Position numbers and translations under genes: made by a program. Source: Sanderia malayensis (taxonomy: Eukaryota > Cnidaria > Scyphozoa > Semaeostomeae > Pelagiidae). Taken from it: 64,000 nt of DNA. The notes below the pieces were generated by a model that was not told the origin of the DNA, did no database searches, and saw nothing but the letters and a program-made list of their open reading frames with translations. Numbering within the stretch: the stretch's first letter is position 1; the number at the start of each line of letters is the position of its first letter. Below, piece after piece: positions 37,271 through 49,647 of this stretch. The stretch spans positions 124,001 through 188,000 of the forward strand of contig RQOL01000524.1 in the NCBI GenBank assembly GCA_013076295.1, read 5' to 3'.

Positions 37271-39733
37271 GCGCAAATTGTGGGAATGAATCCTAATTTT
37301 GATTAGTGTAAGTTGCGGGAAAAAAAGTTGATTTTTTTTGGTGTAAATTGTGGGAATGAATGTCTATATAACTGAAAAATGTAACTAAAAGTGTATAACA
37401 ATTTGTTCTCGCTGAAGTGACATCGAATCATGCGCAAATCGTGCGAATGAATCCTAATTTTGATTAGTGTAAGTTCCGGGAATAAAAGTTGATTTTTATT
37501 GGTGTACACTGTGGGAGGGAAAATTAGTTTTTATTAGTGTAAATTGTGGGAATGAGTGTTATCTTTTATTAGTGTAAATAGTGGGAAGGAATGTTAATAT
37601 TACTGAAAAAAGTAACTACAAGTGTATAACAATTTGTTTTCGCTGAATTGACATCGAATCATGCGCAAATCGTGCGAATGAATCCTAATCTTGATTAGTG
37701 TAAGTTGCGGGAATAAAAGTTGATATTTATTGGTGTAAATTGTGGGAATGAATCCTAAATTTGATAAGTGTAAGTTGCGGGAAAAAAAGTTAATTTTTTT
37801 TGGTGTAAATTGTGGGAATGAATGTCTATATAACTGAAAAAAGTATCCAAAAGTGTATAACAATTTGTGTTCGCTGAATTGACGTGGAATCATGCGCAAA
37901 TTGTGGGAATGAATTTAATTTTGATTAGTGTAAGTTGCGGGAATAAAAGTTAAATTTTATTGGTGTACATTGTGGGAGGGAAAATTGGTTTTTATTAGTG
38001 TAAATTGTGGGAATGAGCGTTATTTTTTATTAGTTTAAATAGTTGGAAGGTATGTTAATATTACTGAAAAAAGTAACTAAAAGTGCATAACAATTTGTTC
38101 TCGCCGAATTGACATCGAATCATGCGCAAATTGTGGGAATGAATCCTAATTTAGATTAGTGTAAGTTGCGGGAAAAAAAGTTAATTTTTATTGGTCTAAA
38201 TTATGGGAAAGAATGTTAGTATTACTGAAAAAAGTAACTAAAAGTGTATAACAATTTGTTTTCGCTCAATTGACGTGGAATCATGCGCAAATCGTGCGAA
38301 TGAATCCTAATTTTGATTAGTGTAAGTTGCGGGAATAAAAGTTGATTTTTATTGGTGTACATTGTGGGAGGGAAAATTAGTTTTTATTAGTGTAAATAGT
38401 GGGAAGGAATGTTAATACTACTGAAAAAAGTAACTAAAAGTGTATAACAATTTGTTCTCGCTGAATTGACATCGAATCATGCGCAAATCGTGCGAATGAA
38501 TCCTAATCTTGATTAGTGTAAGTTGCGGGAATAAAAGTTGATTTTTATTAGTGTAAACTGTGGGAATGAATGTTTATATAACTGAAAAAAGTAACTAAAA
38601 GTGTATAAAAATTTGTTTTCGCTGAATTGACATCGAATCATGCGCAAATTGTGGGAATGAATCCTAATTTTGATTAGTGTAAGTTGGGGGAAAAAATGGT
38701 AATTTTTTTGGTGTAAATTGTGGGAATGAATGTTAATGTAACTGGAACAAGTAACTAAAAGTGTATAACAATCTGTGTTCGCTGAATTGACATCGAATCA
38801 TGCGCAAATTGTGGGAATGAATTTAATTTTGATTAGTGTAAGTTGCGGGAATAAAAGTTGATTTTTTGGTTACATTGTGGGAATGAATGTTTATATAACT
38901 GAAAAAAGTAACTAAAAGTTTATAACAATTTGTTTTTGCTGAATTGACGTGGAATCATGCGCAAATTGTTGAATTAATTTAATTTTGATTAGTGTAAGTT
39001 GCGGGAATAAAAGTTGATTTTTATTGGTGTACATTGTGGGAGGGAAAATTAGTTTTTATTAGTGTAAATTGTGGAATGAGTGTTATCTTTTATTAGTGTA
39101 AATAGTGGGAAGGAATGTTAATATTACTGAAAAAAATAACTAAAAGTGTATAACAATTTGTTTTCGCTGAATTGACATCGAATCATGCGCAAATCGTGCG
39201 AATGAATCCTAATCTTGATTAGTGTAGGTTGCGGGAAAAAAAGTTAACTTTTTTGGTGTAAATTGTGGGAATGAATGTTAATGCAACTGGAACAAGTAAC
39301 TAAAAGTGTATAACAATTTGTTCTCGCTGAATTGACATCGAATCATGCGCAAATTGTGGGAATGAATCCTAAATTTGATTAGTGTAAGTTGCGGGAAAAA
39401 AAGTTAATTTTTTTTGGTGTAAATTGTGGGAATGAATGTCTATATAACTGAAAAAAGTAACTAAAAGTGTATAACAATTTGTTCTCGCTGAATTGACATC
39501 GAATCATGCACAAATCGTGCGAATGAATCCTAATTTTGATTAGTGTAAGTTGCGGGAATAAAAGTTCATTTTTATTGGTGTACATTGTGGGAGGGAAAAT
39601 TAGTTTTTATTAGTGTAAATAGTGGGAAGGAATATTAATATTACTGAAAAAAGTAACTAAAAGTGTATAACAATTTGTTCTCGCTGAATTGACATCGAAT
39701 CATGCGCAAATCGTGCGAATGAATCCTAATCTT
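37271..39733 (+). repeat. Block B' of the array
   Basis: A second copy of block B type monomers, with 'tgtacattgtgggaggg', 'aaatcgtgcgaatg' and long T-run 's3' variants. It is co-linear with 7.8-10 kb, interrupted by gains and losses. The near-identical small minus-strand frames at 37303-37509 and 39379-39585 correspond to those at 7838-8044 and 8976-9182, which shows the block-level duplication. The sequence is continuous with the 4,957-bp duplication that follows. Confidence 0.8.
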
Positions 39734-42700
39734 GATTAGTGTAAGTTGCGGGAATAAAAGTTGATTTTTATTAGTGTAAACTGTGGGAATGAATGTTTAT
39801 ATAACTGAAAAAAGTAACTAAAAGTGTATAAAAATTTGTTTTCGCTGAATTGACATCGAATCATGCGCAAATTGTGGGAATGAATCCTCATTTTGATTAG
39901 TGTAAGTTGGGGGAAAAAATGTTAATTTTTTTTGGTGTAAATTGTGGGAATGAATGTTAATGTAACTGGAACAAGTAACTAAAAGTGTATAACAATTTGT
40001 TCTCGCTGAATTGACATGGAATCAAGCGCAAATTGTGGGAATGAATCCTAGTTTTGATTAGTGTAAGTTGCGGGAATAAAAGTTGATTTTTATTGGTGTA
40101 AATTGTGGGAATGAATCCTAAATTTGATTAGTGTAAGTTGCGGGAAAAAAAGTTAATTTTTTTTGGTGTAAATTGTGGGAATGAATGTCTATATAACTGA
40201 AAAAAGTAACTAAAAGTGTATAACAATTTGTGTTCGCTGAATTGACGTGGAATCATGCGCAAATTGTGGGAATGAATTTAATTTTGATTAGTGTGAGTTG
40301 CGGGAATAAAAGTTGAATTTTATTGGTGTACATTGTGGGAGAGAAAATTGGTTTTTATTAGTGTAAATTGTGGGAATGAGTGTTATCTTTTATTAGTGTA
40401 AATAGTTGGAAGGTATGTTAATATTACTGAAAAAAGTAACTAAAAGTGCATAACAATTTGTTCTCGCTGAATTGACATCGAATCATGCGCAAATTGTGGG
40501 AATGAATCCTAATTTTGATTAGTGTAAGTTGCGGGAAAAAAAGTTAATTTTTATTGGTGTAAATTATGGGAAAGAATGTTAATATTACTGAAAAAAGTAA
40601 CTAAAAGTGTATAACAATTTGTTTTCGCACAATTGACGTGGAAACATGCGCAAATTGTGGGAATGAATTTAATTTTGATTAGTGTAAGTTGCGGGAACAA
40701 AAGTTGATTGTTATTGGTGTAAATTGTGGGAGGGAAAATTAATTTTTATTACTGTAAATTGTGGGAATGAGTATTATCTTTTATTAGTGTAAATAGTGGG
40801 AGGGAATGTTAATATTACTGAAAAAAGTAACTAAAAGTGTATAATAATTTGTTCCGCCTGAATTGACGTGGAATCATGCGCAAATTGAGGGAATGAATCT
40901 AATTAAATTGTGGAAATGAATGTTAATATTACTCAAAAATATAACTAAAAGTGTATAACAATTTGTTTTCGATGAATTGACATGGAATCATGCGCAAATT
41001 GTGGGAATGAATCTTAATTTTGATTAGTGTAAGTTTCGGGAAAAAAAGTTAATTTTTCTTGGCATAAATTGTGGGAATGAATGTCAATATAACTGGAACA
41101 AGTAACTAAAGTGTATAACAATTTGTTCTCGCTGAATTGACATGGAATCATGCGCAAATTGTGGGAATGAATCATAATTTTGATTAGTGTAAGTTTCGGG
41201 AAAAAAAGTTAATTTTTCTTGGTATAAATTGTGGGAGTGAATGTTATCTTTTATTAGTGTAAATTGTGGGAAGGAATGTTAATATTACTGAAAAAGTAAC
41301 TATAATGTATAACAATTTGTTCTGGCTGAATTGACGTGGAATCATGCGCAAATTGTGGGAATGAATGTTAATTTTGATTAGTGTAAGTTGCGGGAATAAA
41401 AGTTGATTTTTATTGGTGTAAATTGTCGGAATAAATGTGAATATAACTGGAACAAGTAACTAAAAGTGTATAACAATTTGTTCTCGCTGAATTGACATGG
41501 AATCATGCGCAAATTGTGGGAATGAATCCTAATTTTGATTAGTGTAAGTTGCGGGAAAAAAGTTAATTTTTATTGGTGTAAATTGTGGGAATGAATGTTA
41601 ATATAACTGGAACAAGTAACTAAAAGTGTATATCAATTTGCTTTCGCTGAATTGACACGGAATCATGCGCAAATTGTGGGAATGAATCCTAGTTTTGATT
41701 AGTGAAAGTTGCGGGAATAAAAGTTGATTTTTATTGGTGTAAATTGGGGATATGAATGTTAATATAACTGGAACAAGTAACTAAAAGAGTATAACAACTT
41801 GCTTTCGCTGATTTGACGTGGAATCATGCGTAAATTGTGGGAATGAATCCAAATTTTGATTAGTGTAAGTTTCGGGAAAAAAAGTTAATTTTTATTGGTA
41901 TAAATTGTGGGAGTGAATGTTATCTTTTATTAGTGTAAATTGTGGGAAGGAATGTTAATTTTACTGAAAAAAGTAACTATAATGTATAACAATTTGTTCT
42001 GGCTGAATTGACGTGGAATCATGCGCAAATTGTGGGAATGAATGTTAATTTTGATTAGTGTAAGTTGCGGGAATAAAAGTTAATTTTTGTTGGTGTAAAT
42101 TGAAGGAATGAGTGTTATCTTTTATTAGTGTAAATAGTGGGAAGGAATGTTAATATTACTGAAAAAAGTAACGAAAAGTGTATAACAATTTGATTTCTCT
42201 CAATGGACGTGGAATCATGCGCAAATTGCGGGAATGAATCTAAATAAATTGCGGGGATGAATGTTAATATTACTCAAAAAAGTAACTAAAAGTGTATAAC
42301 AATTTGTTCTCGCCGAATTGACATCGAATCATGCGCAAGTTGTGGGAATGAATCCTAATTTTGATTAGTATAAGTTGCGGGAAGAAAAGTTAATTTTTAT
42401 TGGTGTAAATTATGGGAAAGAATGTTAATATTACTGAAAAAAGTAACTAAAAGTGTATAACAATTTGTTTTCGCTCAACTGACGTGGAATCATGCGCAAA
42501 TTGTGGGAATGAATTTAATTTTGATTAGTGTAAGTTGCGGGAATAAAAGTTGATAGTTATTGGTGTAAATTGTGGGAGGGAAAATTAATTTTTATTAGTG
42601 TAAATTGTGGGAATGAGTATTATCTTTTATTAGTGTAAATAGTGGGAGGGAATGTTAATATTACTGAAAAAAGTAACTAAAAGTGTATAACAATTTGTTC

Positions 42701-44690
42701 TCGCTGAATTGACATTGAATCATGCGCAAATTGTGGGAATGAATCCTAATTTTGATTAGTGTAAGTTGCGGGAAAAAAAGTTAATTTTTTTTGGTGTAAA
42801 TTGTGGGAATGAATGTTAATATAACTGGAACAAGTAACTACAAGTGTATAACAATTTGTTTTCGCTGAATTGACGTGGAATCATGCGCAAATTGTGGGAA
42901 TGAATTTAATTTTGATTAGTGTAAGTTGCGGGAAGAAAAGTTGATTTTTATTGGTGTAAATTGTTGGAGGGAAAATTAATTTTATTAGTGTAAATTGTGG
43001 GAATGAGTGTTATCTTTTATTAGTGTAAATAGTGGGAAGGAATGTTAATATTACTGAAAAAAGTAACTAAAAGTGTATAATAATTTGTTCCGCCTGAATT
43101 GACATGGAATCATGCGCAAATTGTGGGAATGAATCCTAGTTTTGATTAGTGAAAGTTGCGGGAATAAAAGTTGATTTTTATTGGTGTAAATTGGGGAAAT
43201 GAATGTTAATATAACTGGAACAACTAACTAAAAGAGTATAACAATTTGCTTTCGCTGATTTGACGTGGAATCATGCGCAAATTGTGGGAATGAGTCTTAA
43301 TTTTGATTAGTGTAAGTTTCGGGAAAAAAAGTTAATTTTTATTGGTATAAATTGTGGGAGTGGATGTTATCTTCTATTAGTGTAAATTGTGGGAAGGAAT
43401 GTTAATATTACTGAAAAAAGTAACTATAATGTATAACAATTTGTTCTGGCTGAATTGACGTGGAATCATGCGCAAAGTGTGGGAATGAATCCAAATTTTG
43501 ATTAGTGTAAGTTTCGGGAAAAAAAGTTAATTTTTATTGGTATAAATTGTGGGAGTGAATGTTATCTTTTATTAGTGTAAATTGTGGGAAGGAATGTTAA
43601 TATTACTGAAAAAAGTAACTATAATGTATAACAATTTGTTCTGGCTGAATTGACGTGGAATCATGCGCAAAGTGTGTAAATGAATCCAAATTTTGATTAG
43701 TGTAAGTTTCGGGAAAAAAAGTTAATTTTTATTGGTATAAATTGTGGGAGTGAATGTTATCTTTTATTAGTGTAAATTGTGGGAAGGAATGTTAATATTA
43801 CTGAAAAAAGTAACTATAATGTATAACAATTTGTTTTGGCTGAATTGACGTGGAAACATGCGCAATTTGTGGGAATGAATGTTAATTTTGATTAGTGTAA
43901 GTTGCGGGAATAAAAGTTAATTTTTGTTGGTGTAAATTGTAGGAATGAGTGTTATCTTTTATTAGTGTAAATAGTTTGAAGGAATGTTAATATTACTGAA
44001 AAAAGTAACTAAAAGTGTATAACAATTTGATTTCTCTCAATTGACGTGGAATCATGCGCAAATTGTGGGAATGAATCAATTTGTTCTCGCCGAATTGACA
44101 TCGAATCATGCGCAAATTGAGGGAATGAATCCTAATTTTGATTAGTGTAAGTTGCGGGAAAAAAAGTTAATTTTTATTGGTGTAAATTATGGGAAAGAAT
44201 GTTAATATTACTGAAAAAAGTAACTAAAAGTGTATAACAATTTGTTTTCGCTCAATTGACGTGGAATCATGCGCAAATTGTGGGAATGAATTTAATTTTG
44301 ATTAGTGTAAGTTGCGGGAATAAAAGTTGATTGTTATTGGTGTAAATTGTGGGAGGGAAAATTAAATTTTATTAGTGTAAATTGTGGGAATGAGTATTAT
44401 CTTTTATTAGTGTAAATAGTGGGAGGGACTGTTAATTTTACTGAAAAAAGTAACTAAAATTGTATAACAATTTGTTCTCGCTGAATTGACATCGAATCAT
44501 GCGCAAATTGTGGGAATGAATCCTAATTTTGATTAGTGTAAGTTGCGGGAAAAAAAGTTAATTTTTTTTGGTGTAAATTGTGGGAATGAATGTTAATATA
44601 ACTGGAACAAGTAACTACAAGTGTATAACAATTTGTTTCCGCTGAATTGACGTGGATTCATGCGCAAATTGTGGGAATGAATTTAATTTT
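39734..44690 (+). repeat. 4,957-bp tandem duplication, copy 1
   Basis: Copy 1 of a large, very recent tandem duplication. Markers repeat at exactly 4,957 bases: 'gttttcgcacaattgacg' at 40621 and 45578, 'gttccgcctg' cores at 40853/45810 and 43089/48046, and 'ggattcatgcgc' at 44654 and 49611. It contains the end of block B' and block C' units; 40853-43088 matches block C unit 1. Differences seen from copy 2 are scattered single bases, including 'gggaacaaaag' near 40694, 'gatagttattgg' near 42552 and 'gtgtgagttgcggg' near 40291. Confidence 0.92.
44055..44108 (+). repeat. 54-bp dwarf monomer
   Basis: The interval between successive 'tgcgc' marks is only 54 bases. A deletion joins 'gtgggaatgaatc' directly to 'aatttgttctcgcc' and removes the rest of s2, all of s1 and the first part of the core. 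The related monomer near 42224-42300 shows the undeleted form. The breakpoints share only 'aat'/'tc'-scale homology. Confidence 0.88.
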
Positions 44691-47600
44691 GATTAGTGTA
44701 AGTTGCGGGAATAAAAGTTGATTTTTATTAGTGTAAACTGTGGGAAGGAATGTTTATATAACTGAAAAAAGTAACTAAAAGTGTATAAAAATTTGTTTTC
44801 GCTGAATTGACATCGAATCATGCGCAAATTGTGGGAATGAATCCTCATTTTGATTAGTGTAAGTTGGGGGAAAAAATGTTAATTTTTTTTGGTGTAAATT
44901 GTGGGAATGAATGTTAATGTAACTGGAACAAGTAACTAAAAGTGTATAACAATTTGTTCTCGCTGAATTGACATGGAATCAAGCGCAAATTGTGGGAATG
45001 AATCCTAGTTTTGATTAGTGTAAGTTGCGGGAATAAAAGTTGATTTTTATTGGTGTAAATTGTGGGAATGAATCCTAAATTTGATTAGTGTAAGTTGCGG
45101 GAAAAAAAGTTAATTTTTTTTGGTGTAAATTGTGGGAATGAATGTCTATATAACTGAAAAAAGTAACTAAAAGTGTATAACAATTTGTGTTCGCTGAATT
45201 GACGTGGAATCATGCGCAAATTGTGGGAATGAATTTAATTTTGATTAGTGTAAGTTGCGGGAATAAAAGTTGAATTTTATTGGTGTACATTGTGGGAGAG
45301 AAAATTGGTTTTTATTAGTGTAAATTGTGGGAATGAGTGTTATCTTTTATTAGTGTAAATAGTTGGAAGGTATGTTAATATTACTGAAAAAAGTAACTAA
45401 AAGTGCATAACAATTTGTTCTCGCTGAATTGACATCGAATCATGCGCAAATTGTGGGAATGAATCCTAATTTTGATTAGTGTAAGTTGCGGGAAAAAAAG
45501 TTAATTTTTATTGGTGTAAATTATGGGAAAGAATGTTAATATTACTGAAAAAAGTAACTAAAAGTGTATAACAATTTGTTTTCGCACAATTGACGTGGAA
45601 ACATGCGCAAATTGTGGGAATGAATTTAATTTTGATTAGTTTAAGTTGCGGGAATAAAAGTTGATTGTTATTGGTGTAAATTGTGGGAGGGAAAATTAAT
45701 TTTTATTAGTGTAAATTGTGGGAATGAGTATTATCTTTTATTAGTGTAAATAGTGGGAGGGAATGTTAATATTACTGAAAAAAGTAACTAAAAGTGTATA
45801 ATAATTTGTTCCGCCTGAATTGACGTGGAATCATGCGCAAATTGAGAGAATGAATCTAATTAAATTGTGGAAATGAATGTTAATATTACTCAAAAATATA
45901 ACTAAAAGTGTATAACAATTTGTTTTCGATGAATTGACATGGAATCATGCGCAAATTGTGGGAATGAATCTTAATTTTGATTAGTGTAAGTTTCGGGAAA
46001 AAAAGTTAATTTTTCTTGGCATAAATTGTGGGAATGAATGTCAATATAACTGGAACAAGTAACTAAAGTGTATAACAATTTGTTCTCGCTGAATTGACAT
46101 GGAATCATGCGCAAATTGTGGGAATGAATCATAATTTTGATTAGTGTAAGTTTCGGGAAAAAAAGTTAATTTTTCTTGGTATAAATTGTGGGAGTGAATG
46201 TTATCTTTTATTAGTGTAAATTGTGGGAAGGAATGTTAATATTACTGAAAAAGTAACTATAATGTATAACAATTTGTTCTGGCTGAATTGACGTGGAATC
46301 ATGCGCAAATTGTGGGAATGAATGTTAATTTTGATTAGTGTAAGTTGCGGGAATAAAAGTTGATTTTTATTGGTGTAAATTGTCGGAATAAATGTGAATA
46401 TAACTGGAACAAGTAACTAAAAGTGTATAACAATTTGTTCTCGCTGAATTGACATGGAATCATGCGCAAATTGTGGGAATGAATCCTAATTTTGATTAGT
46501 GTAAGTTGCGGGAAAAAAGTTAATTTCTATTGGTGTAAATTGTGGGAATGAATGTTAATATAACTGGAACAAGTAACTAAAAGTGTATATCAATTTGCTT
46601 TCGCTGAATTGACACGGAATCATGCGCAAATTGTGGGAATGAATCCTAGTTTTGATTAGTGAAAGTTGCGGGAATAAAAGTTGATTTTTATTGGTGTAAA
46701 TTGGGGATATGAATGTTAATATAACTGGAACAAGTAACTAAAAGAGTATAACAACTTGCTTTCGCTGATTTGACGTGGAATCATGCGTAAATTGTGGGAA
46801 TGAATCCTAATTTTGATTAGTGTAAGTTTCGGGAAAAAAAGTTAATTTTTATTGGTATAAATTGTGGGAGTGAATGTTATCTTTTATTAGTGTAAATTGT
46901 GGGAAGGAATGTTAATTTTACTGAAAAAAGTAACTATAATGTATAACAATTTGTTCTGGCTGAATTGACGTGGAATCATGCGCAAATTGTGGGAATGAAT
47001 GTTAATTTTGATTAGTGTAAGTTGCGGGAATAAAAGTTAATTTTTGTTGGTGTAAATTGAAGGAATGAGTGTTATCTTTTATTAGTGTAAATAGTGGGAA
47101 GGAATGTTAATATTACTGAAAAAAGTAACGAAAAGTGTATAACAATTTGATTTCTCTCAATGGACGTAGAATCATGCGCAAATTGCGGGAATGAATCTAA
47201 ATAAATTGCGGGGATGAATGTTAATATTACTCAAAAAAGTAACTAAAAGTGTATAACAATTTGTTCTCGCCGAATTGACATCGAATCATGCGCAAGTTGT
47301 GGGAATGAATCCTAATTTTGATTAGTATAAGTTGCGGGAAGAAAAGTTAATTTTTATTGGTGTAAATTATGGGAAAGAATGTTAATATTACTGAAAAAAG
47401 TAACTAAAAGTGTATAACAATTTGTTTTCGCTCAACTGACGTGGAATCATGCGCAAATTGTGGGAATGAATTTAATTTTGATTAGTGTAAGTTGCGGGAA
47501 TAAAAGTTGATTGTTATTGGTGTAAATTGTGGGAGGGAAAATTAATTTTTATTAGTGTAAATTGTGGGAATGAGTATTATCTTTTATTAGTGTAAATAGT

Positions 47601-49647
47601 GGGAGGGAATGTTAATATTACTGAAAAAAGTAACTAAAAGTGTATAACAATTTGTTCTCGCTGAATTGACATTGAATCATGCGCAAATTGTGGGAATGAA
47701 TCCTAATTTTGATTAGTGTAAGTTGCGGGAAAAAAAGTTAATTTTTTTTGGTGTAAATTGTGGGAATGAATGTTAATATAACTGGAACAAGTAACTACAA
47801 GTGTATAACAATTTGTTTTCGCTGAATTGACGTGGAATCATGCGCAAATTGTGGGAATGAATTTAATTTTGATTAGTGTAAGTTGCGGGAAGAAAAGTTG
47901 ATTTTTATTGGTGTAAATTGTTGGAGGGAAAATTAATTTTATTAGTGTAAATTGTGGGAATGAGTGTTATCTTTTATTAGTGTAAATAGTGGGAAGGAAT
48001 GTTAATATTACTGAAAAAAGTAACTAAAAGTGTATAATAATTTGTTCCGCCTGAATTGACATGGAATCATGCGCAAATTGTGGGAATGAATCCTAGTTTT
48101 GATTAGTGAAAGTTGCGGGAATAAAAGTTGATTTTTATTGGTGTAAATTGGGGAAATGAATGTTAATATAACTGGAACAACTAACTAAAAGAGTATAACA
48201 ATTTGCTTTCGCTGATTTGACGTGGAATCATGCGCAAATTGTGGGAATGAGTCTTAATTTTGATTAGTGTAAGTTTCGGGAAAAAAAGTTAATTTTTATT
48301 GGTATAAATTGTGGGAGTGGATGTTATCTTCTATTAGTGTAAATTGTGGGAAGGAATGTTAATATTACTGAAAAAAGTAACTATAATGTATAACAATTTG
48401 TTCTGGCTGAATTGACGTGGAATCATGCGCAAAGTGTGGGAATGAATCCAAATTTTGATTAGTGTAAGTTTCGGGAAAAAAAGTTAATTTTTATTGGTAT
48501 AAATTGTGGGAGTGAATGTTATCTTTTATTAGTGTAAATTGTGGGAAGGAATGTTAATATTACTGAAAAAAGTAACTATAATGTATAACAATTTGTTCTG
48601 GCTGAATTGACGTGGAATCATGCGCAAAGTGTGTAAATGAATCCAAATTTTGATTAGTGTAAGTTTCGGGAAAAAAAGTTAATTTTTATTGGTATAAATT
48701 GTGGGAGTGAATGTTATCTTTTATTAGTGTAAATTGTGGGAAGGAATGTTAATATTACTGAAAAAAGTAACTATAATGTATAACAATTTGTTTTGGCTGA
48801 ATTGACGTGGAAACATGCGCAATTTGTGGGAATGAATGTTAATTTTGATTAGTGTAAGTTGCGGGAATAAAAGTTAATTTTTGTTGGTGTAAATTGTAGG
48901 AATGAGTGTTATCTTTTATTAGTGTAAATAGTTTGAAGGAATGTTAATATTACTGAAAAAAGTAACTAAAAGTGTATAACAATTTGATTTCTCTCAATTG
49001 ACGTGGAATCATGCGCAAATTGTGGGAATGAATCAATTTGTTCTCGCCGAATTGACATCGAATCATGCGCAAATTGAGGGAATGAATCCTAATTTTGATT
49101 AGTGTAAGTTGCGGGAAAAAAAGTTAATTTTTATTGGTGTAAATTATGGGAAAGAATGTTAATATTACTGAAAAAAGTAACTAAAAGTGTATAACAATTT
49201 GTTTTCGCTCAATTGACGTGGAATCATGCGCAAATTGTGGGAATGAATTTAATTTTGATTAGTGTAAGTTGCGGGAATAAAAGTTGATTGTTATTGGTGT
49301 AAATTGTGGGAGGGAAAATTAAATTTTATTAGTGTAAATTGTGGGAATGAGTATTATCTTTTATTAGTGTAAATAGTGGGAGGGACTGTTAATTTTACTG
49401 AAAAAAGTAACTAAAATTGTATAACAATTTGTTCTCGCTGAATTGACATCGAATCATGCGCAAATTGTGGGAATGAATCCTAATTTTGATTAGTGTAAGT
49501 TGCGGGAAAAAAAGTTAATTTTTTTTGGTGTAAATTGTGGGAATGAATGTTAATATAACTGGAACAAGTAACTACAAGTGTATAACAATTTGTTTCCGCT
49601 GAATTGACGTGGATTCATGCGCAAATTGTGGGAATGAATTTAATTTT
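44691..49647 (+). repeat. 4,957-bp tandem duplication, copy 2
   Basis: Copy 2 starts within about 20 bases of shared 'gattagtgtaagttgcggga' sequence at the s2/s3 junction and stays aligned to copy 1 until about 49668. There 'gcgggaagaaaag' replaces 'gcgggaataaaag'. I see roughly ten to twenty single-base differences and no internal length change, since the offset is constant at every marker checked. That makes it far younger than the surrounding blocks. Distinguishing bases include 'gtgggaaggaatg' near 44741, 'aatttctattgg' near 46522 and 'tggacgtagaatc' near 47161. Confidence 0.92.
49012..49065 (+). repeat. 54-bp dwarf monomer, duplicate
   Basis: This is the same deletion product as at 44055-44108, exactly 4,957 bases downstream. 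It was carried along in the large tandem duplication rather than arising independently. Confidence 0.88.

Noticed and set aside
37600..37899. Minus-strand 99-codon frame, the longest in the window.
   Set aside because: It is composed of the same subrepeat translations as the shorter frames and survives only because this stretch happens to lack stops. It is not conserved in other copies, as would be expected of a gene.
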